The position numbers and the translations under genes are program-made. A DNA stretch of 64,000 nt, taken from contig NZ_AUIV01000006.1 in NCBI RefSeq assembly GCF_000423885.1, positions 1 through 64,000 on the forward strand, written 5' to 3'. Source of the stretch: Thermomonas fusca DSM 15424 (GTDB lineage Bacteria > Pseudomonadota > Gammaproteobacteria > Xanthomonadales > Xanthomonadaceae). This document shows positions 60,660-64,000 of this stretch, piece by piece. Positions within the stretch are counted from its first letter, which is position 1; every line of letters begins with the position of its first letter. The notes under the pieces were generated by a model. That model saw only the letters and a program-made list of their open reading frames with translations. It was not told the origin of the DNA and ran no database searches.

Positions 60660-61937
60660 TCATGCGCGCTCGTCGAGGCCCTGCACGTCGGAGGTCGCGC
60701 TTGCCTGCAGGTGCGCGGCATCGGTATAGCGCCACGCCACGAGCGCGGCGATCGCCAGCAGCAGTGCGGCGATCAGGAACGCCACGCCGGGCAGGTGGAC
60801 CGGCGCGCGCGGGCCGATGAAGAACCCGAACGAGCCGGCGAACAGCGCCGGCGCCACGATCCCGGCCAGCGACACCAGGCTGCCCAGCGAGCCCTGGATG
60901 CGGCCCTGCTCGTTGGCAGGCACCTGGCGGGTGATCAGCGCCATCGTCGCCGGCCCCGCCACCGCCCACAGCGCGCTGATCGGCAGGCCGATGAGGAACA
61001 CCCAACCCGCCCCGGCCAACCCGTACAGCACGAAGCCGGCGGTGCCGCAGGCCAGCCCCAGCAGCATTGCGCGGCGTTCGCCCATTGCCTTCACCAGCCG
61101 CCCCACCAGCGCCACGTTGACGATCACGCTGCACACGCCCACCGCGGCCAGCACGTAGCCGGCCTGCTTTTCCTTCCAGTCGAACGCGGCGTCGGCGAAC
61201 AGCACGAAGGTGCTGGGATAGACGTAGTGGGCGAAGTTGGCGATGAACACCACCGCCACCAGCGCCCAGATGCGCGGGTGTTCCAGCAGCATGCGCACGC
61301 CGCCCATCGGACGCGCGTGCTTCCAGTCGAAGCGCGCGGTGCGGCGCTCCCGCGGCAGCGATTCCGGCAGCACGAACAGGCCGTACAGGAAGTTCAGCAG
61401 GGCCAACCCGGCGGCGAACCAGAACGGCAGCCGGTGGTTGATGTCGCCCAGCACGCCCCCGATCAGCGGGCCGACGATGAAGCCCAGCCCGAACGCCGCC
61501 CCGATCATGCCGAAGCTTTTCGCGCGCTGTTCCGCCGGCACCACGTCGGCGATGTAGGCATTGGCGGTGGAGAAGCTGGCCGAAGTGGCGGCCGACAGCA
61601 GTCGGCCGACGAACAGCCACGCCAGCGTGGGCGCCAGCGCCATGAACACGAAGTCCGCGGCCAGCCCGAAGCAGGACAGCAGGATCACCGGGCGGCGGCC
61701 GAAGCGGTCGGACAGCGCGCCCTGGATCGGCGTGCAGAAGAACTGCACGGCCGAGAATGCGAACGCGAACACGCCGGTCCAGTAGGCGGCGGTGGACAGG
61801 TCGCCGCCGACCATCTGTTCCACCAGGTGCGGCAGCACCGGGATGATCACCCCGAACGCGATCACGTCGATCAGCACGGTGACGAAGATGAAGGCGAGCG
61901 CGGCCTTGCGCGCGCCGGGAGCGGGGGTGGCGTTCAA
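60660..61937 (-). CDS. TetA-type MFS drug efflux transporter
   Basis: A 425-residue, 12-helix major facilitator. Motif A GALSDRFGRRPVIL lies between helices 2 and 3, and the TCR/Tet family start FVTVLIDVIAFGVIIPVLP and GFIVGPLIGG in helix 5 are present. Proteins like this export tetracycline-like drugs or other compounds; resistance is not implied. The start is apparently TTG 61937, following AGGGA; no ATG or GTG is available at the right place. Confidence 0.88.
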   Translation of the reverse strand: MNATPAPGARKAALAFIFVTVLIDVIAFGVIIPVLPHLVEQMVGGDLSTAAYWTGVFAFAFSAVQFFCTPIQGALSDRFGRRPVILLSCFGLAADFVFMALAPTLAWLFVGRLLSAATSASFSTANAYIADVVPAEQRAKSFGMIGAAFGLGFIVGPLIGGVLGDINHRLPFWFAAGLALLNFLYGLFVLPESLPRERRTARFDWKHARPMGGVRMLLEHPRIWALVAVVFIANFAHYVYPSTFVLFADAAFDWKEKQAGYVLAAVGVCSVIVNVALVGRLVKAMGERRAMLLGLACGTAGFVLYGLAGAGWVFLIGLPISALWAVAGPATMALITRQVPANEQGRIQGSLGSLVSLAGIVAPALFAGSFGFFIGPRAPVHLPGVAFLIAALLLAIAALVAWRYTDAAHLQASATSDVQGLDERA

Positions 61938-61994
61938 GCGGAAATCCCTGGGTGTCTGGTTGTTGCCGCGCCGGTACGCGGCGCAGGCGCTGGA

Positions 61995-62588
61995 TCAGGC
62001 GACGAAGGCGTCCGTCGCCAGCCATTCCACGTGTTCGCGCACGTCATCCGGCCAGCGCGCGATGCCGGCCTGGAAGCGCCCGTAGTCACCGGCAAACAGC
62101 GCGCGGGTGGCGTCCTCGAAGCCGGCCTCGTTGCCGGCCATTGCCTGCATGAAGCGGTAGGTGGTTTCCTGCGCGGCGCGGTGGCGGTCATCCTCCACCG
62201 ACACCTTGCGCGCTGCGTCCACCAGCCGGCGCAGCGCCACCGAGGCGCCGCCGGGCTGCGCCGCCAGCCAGTCCCAGTGGCGCGGCAGCAGGGTCACCTC
62301 GCGCGGCACCACCCCCAGCTTGGGCCGGCCGGGGCGGCGCGGCCGCTCCGGTTCGGGGTTGTCGTCGCGCAGGGTCTGCGGGCTGGACAGCCACGCCAGC
62401 AGGTCGGCCGACGGCAGCTCCAGCGGCAGTTCCAGGGTGCGTGCGTCGGCGTCGTCGAACACCAGCACCGGCCGCTCCGGCTGCGCATCGAAGGCCTGCT
62501 TGGCTTTCAGCGCGACGTGGCGCAGTTCGCCGCTGGCGATCCGGTAGCTGCCGGAAAAAGCGGTGCAGCGCAGGGACGGGCTGGCCAC
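61995..62588 (-). CDS. DUF2239 family protein
   Basis: A 197-residue cytosolic protein of DUF2239. Typical are the early TAFSGSYRIASGELRHVALKAK region (seen as YRIASGELRHVAL), the LVFDDADAR strand, the basic linker RPRRPGRPKLGVVPREVTLLPRHWDWL and the helical C-terminus. The GRPKLGV..REV..LPRHWDWL part resembles a small DNA-binding or RHH-like segment, but function is unknown. Start GTG 62588 has GAGGAG upstream. Confidence 0.88.
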   Translation of the reverse strand: MASPSLRCTAFSGSYRIASGELRHVALKAKQAFDAQPERPVLVFDDADARTLELPLELPSADLLAWLSSPQTLRDDNPEPERPRRPGRPKLGVVPREVTLLPRHWDWLAAQPGGASVALRRLVDAARKVSVEDDRHRAAQETTYRFMQAMAGNEAGFEDATRALFAGDYGRFQAGIARWPDDVREHVEWLATDAFVA

Positions 62589-62654
62589 GGGCGGATCTCC
62601 TCGAAGGGGAGGTGAATATTACCCGGATTAAATGGGGCGCTGCAAGCCCTGAAC

Positions 62655-63266
62655 TCAGCGGCCCGGGCCGACCTCGATGAAGCGCAGGAACTCGGCGCGG
62701 GTGCGTGCGTCGTCGCGGAAGCTGCCGAGCATCTTCGACGTCACCATGCTCACCCCGCGCTTGTGGATGCCGCGCGTGGTCATGCATTCGTGCGCGCCCA
62801 CCACCACCACGCCCACGCCGCGCGGCTGCAGCGCGCGCTGGATGCAGCCGGCGATCTGCGCGGTCATCTTTTCCTGCACCTGGAAGCGGCGCGCATAGGC
62901 TTCGACCACCCGCGCCAGCTTGCTGATGCCGACCACCTTGCCGTCCGGCAGGTAGCCGATGTGGACCTTGCCGATGATCGGCGCCATGTGGTGCTCGCAG
63001 TGGCTTTCGTACTCGATGTCGCGCAGCACGATCATCTCGTCGTAGCCGCCCACTTCCTCGAAGGTGCGGGCCATGTAGTCGTCCGGATCCAGCGCGTAGC
63101 CGCTGAACCAGTCCTCGTAGGCCTTGGCCACCCGTCGCGGCGTGTCCAGCAGGCCTTCGCGGGTCGGGTCGTCGCCGGCCCAGCGCAGCAGCGTGCGCAC
63201 GGCGTCCTCGGCCTGCTGGCGGGTGACGTCGTGGCGGGAATCCTCGCGACGGGGGGCGTCGGACAT
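62655..63266 (-). CDS. folE: GTP cyclohydrolase I, second copy
   Basis: A 203-residue enzyme with zinc ligands Cys90 and His93 (SHCEHHMAP) and Cys161 (HECMTTRG), and the family strings GYLPDGKVVGISKLARV and KRGVSMVTS. It is closer to the standard housekeeping FolE than the copy at 11374, with which it shares RTL(I/L)RWAGD and most of the core. It is probably the constitutive enzyme for folate. It lies downstream of the glycine-zipper gene, separated by a terminator. Confidence 0.95.
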   Translation of the reverse strand: MSDAPRREDSRHDVTRQQAEDAVRTLLRWAGDDPTREGLLDTPRRVAKAYEDWFSGYALDPDDYMARTFEEVGGYDEMIVLRDIEYESHCEHHMAPIIGKVHIGYLPDGKVVGISKLARVVEAYARRFQVQEKMTAQIAGCIQRALQPRGVGVVVVGAHECMTTRGIHKRGVSMVTSKMLGSFRDDARTRAEFLRFIEVGPGR

Positions 63267-63315
63267 CGTGGGCTCCAGGAACGGGCGTGGACGGCCGCGC
63301 ATGTTACCGCGTCCC

Positions 63316-63342
63316 GCAAAAAGGCCGCCCGGAGGCGGCCTT
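63316..63342 (-). terminator. Intrinsic terminator of the glycine-zipper gene
   Basis: On the minus strand AAGGCCGCC-TCCG-GGCGGCCTT forms a perfect 9-bp stem followed by a T-run (complement of AAAAA at 63318-63322), placed 22 bases after the stop of the gene at 63365 and ahead of folE. Confidence 0.85.
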
Positions 63343-63364
63343 GTCATCGCGATGGCGCCGTGGC

Positions 63365-63823
63365 TCAGTGGCCGTCGCGGTCGGCGTCGCCCGGCAGGGT
63401 GTTCTCGATGTGGTGCCAGCCATCGCGCACCGCGCCCTTGGCTTCCGACCAGGCCAGCCGCGAGTTCGCCTTGGTGGCTTCCCAGTTGCGCTCGAGGTCG
63501 GACTCCACGTCCTTGAACTTGCGGCCGCGGTACTGGCTGTAGGTGTCGTAGCCGTACTTGTAGGCCGGCTCGTAGTCGCGCCATTCGCTACCGCTCACGT
63601 AGTACGGAGCGCTCTTGTAGTTGCTCTCGAAGTGACGGGAGTATTCGGTCGGGTTGATGGCCTCCGCCACCGCGCCGCCGCCCTTGGCGCCCAGTGCACC
63701 GCCGGCGATAGCACCGACCACGGTGCCGACCGGGCCGGCAGCCGAACCGACGGCCGCGCCCGTGATCGCGCCCGCAACCGCGCCCGTACCTTCACCGATG
63801 CTGTGATCCTTCTTGACAGTCAT
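63365..63823 (-). CDS. Glycine-zipper protein of unknown function
   Basis: A 152-residue protein. Residues about 10-60 form a glycine/alanine zipper (GTGAVAGAITGAAVGSAAG, GTVVGAIAGGALGAKGGG) like membrane-inserting or pore-lining hairpins. The rest is soluble and aromatic/charged (YVSGSEWRDYEPAYKYGYDTY, WEATKANSRLAWSEAKGAVRDGW). There is no signal peptide. AAGGAGCG precedes ATG 63823. Similar short proteins in related bacteria are often stress-induced, but I cannot name the family. Confidence 0.7.
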   Translation of the reverse strand: MTVKKDHSIGEGTGAVAGAITGAAVGSAAGPVGTVVGAIAGGALGAKGGGAVAEAINPTEYSRHFESNYKSAPYYVSGSEWRDYEPAYKYGYDTYSQYRGRKFKDVESDLERNWEATKANSRLAWSEAKGAVRDGWHHIENTLPGDADRDGH

Positions 63824-64000
63824 GTCGCGCTCCTTGGATGTTTCCGTTGGGGGGAGCCGGCTGTTGCCGACCGGGCCAAGTTGCACCCGGCGCTGTCTTC
63901 AGGCGATGAACTTTCCGTTAGCCCCATGTGGAGGCTCATGAACCGCTCATGGTGGTGAAGGCGACTGCACGAACCGCAATGCGCGGCCGCCGCTATCGCA
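63824..64000. other. Upstream region of the glycine-zipper gene, no gene seen
   Basis: The last 177 bases hold the leader of the minus-strand glycine-zipper gene. No complete gene, tRNA or clear promoter box is recognised before the window ends. Confidence 0.5.

Noticed and set aside
1..64000. CRISPR array, tRNA, rRNA, prophage or replication origin
   Set aside because: No spaced repeats, cloverleaf, rRNA motifs, phage structural genes or DnaA-box clusters were seen on reading both strands.

Overview
The window is chromosomal DNA of a high-GC gammaproteobacterium, most likely a member of the Xanthomonadaceae/Lysobacteraceae (Lysobacter, Luteimonas, Thermomonas or Pseudoxanthomonas-like). This rests on the very GC-rich codon use, the lptM-dapF-DUF484 order, a divergent phhA/Lrp pair, many secreted peptidases (two S9, one M61, one M16) and a RaxA/RaxB-like peptide exporter locus. 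The genus is inferred, not proven. No rRNA, tRNA or CRISPR array was seen.

Layout. 1-3214 is a lower-GC, eroded island: the end of an IS3-type transposase, the 3' remnant of a type I restriction gene (hsdR), a protein with a HEPN-like RX4H motif, and an overlapping gene pair (PIN nuclease plus a 277-aa partner) that looks like a toxin-antitoxin cassette. The island ends abruptly inside a PA0069-type radical SAM gene, cutting it at its iron-sulfur motif. 4085-9737 holds housekeeping and metabolic genes (pirin, SLC13 permease, fbp, DUF1328, phhA, Lrp regulator). 9734-13528 is a compact unit: a Rieske-ferredoxin/flavin reductase facing a GTP cyclohydrolase I, an ECF sigma factor and two small membrane proteins. 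The shared upstream region carries a 16-bp palindrome that gives an ECF-type -35 element in each direction. 13541-18554 holds a patatin lipoprotein, a DUF2238 protein, a rhomboid protease, a TerC/Alx protein with a yybP-ykoY manganese riboswitch in its leader, and an RlmI-type methyltransferase.

19779-27577 is a metal-efflux operon: response regulator, histidine kinase, CzcB-, CzcA-, DUF3240- and CzcC-type proteins. It is followed by a VIT-family transporter, rmuC, hemC, a small outer-membrane barrel, a WYL regulator and a second patatin.

33397-41575 is the most unusual region. An XRE regulator diverges from a HlyD-type adaptor across two copies of the operator TGTCAG-N5-CTG(A/G)CA. Next come a secreted M16 peptidase, a relic of a second adaptor 3' end, an 81-residue double-glycine-leader peptide (bacteriocin-like), a strong terminator, an AT-rich membrane-anchored protein with two retropepsin-like DTG domains, and a C39-peptidase ABC exporter. 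I read this as a peptide toxin or signal export and processing locus whose two-domain aspartic protease is a new-looking accessory part.

41641-64000 is mostly core genome: two S9 peptidases, DUF454, lptM-dapF-DUF484-nagA, a Fur-box-preceded FTR1 iron permease with a fused cytochrome c domain, a giant indolepyruvate oxidoreductase whose 3' end is duplicated 1.3 kb downstream, a HipA-like protein with its own DNA-binding domain, an M61 peptidase, an I78 inhibitor, a Tet-type MFS pump, DUF2239, a second folE and a glycine-zipper protein.
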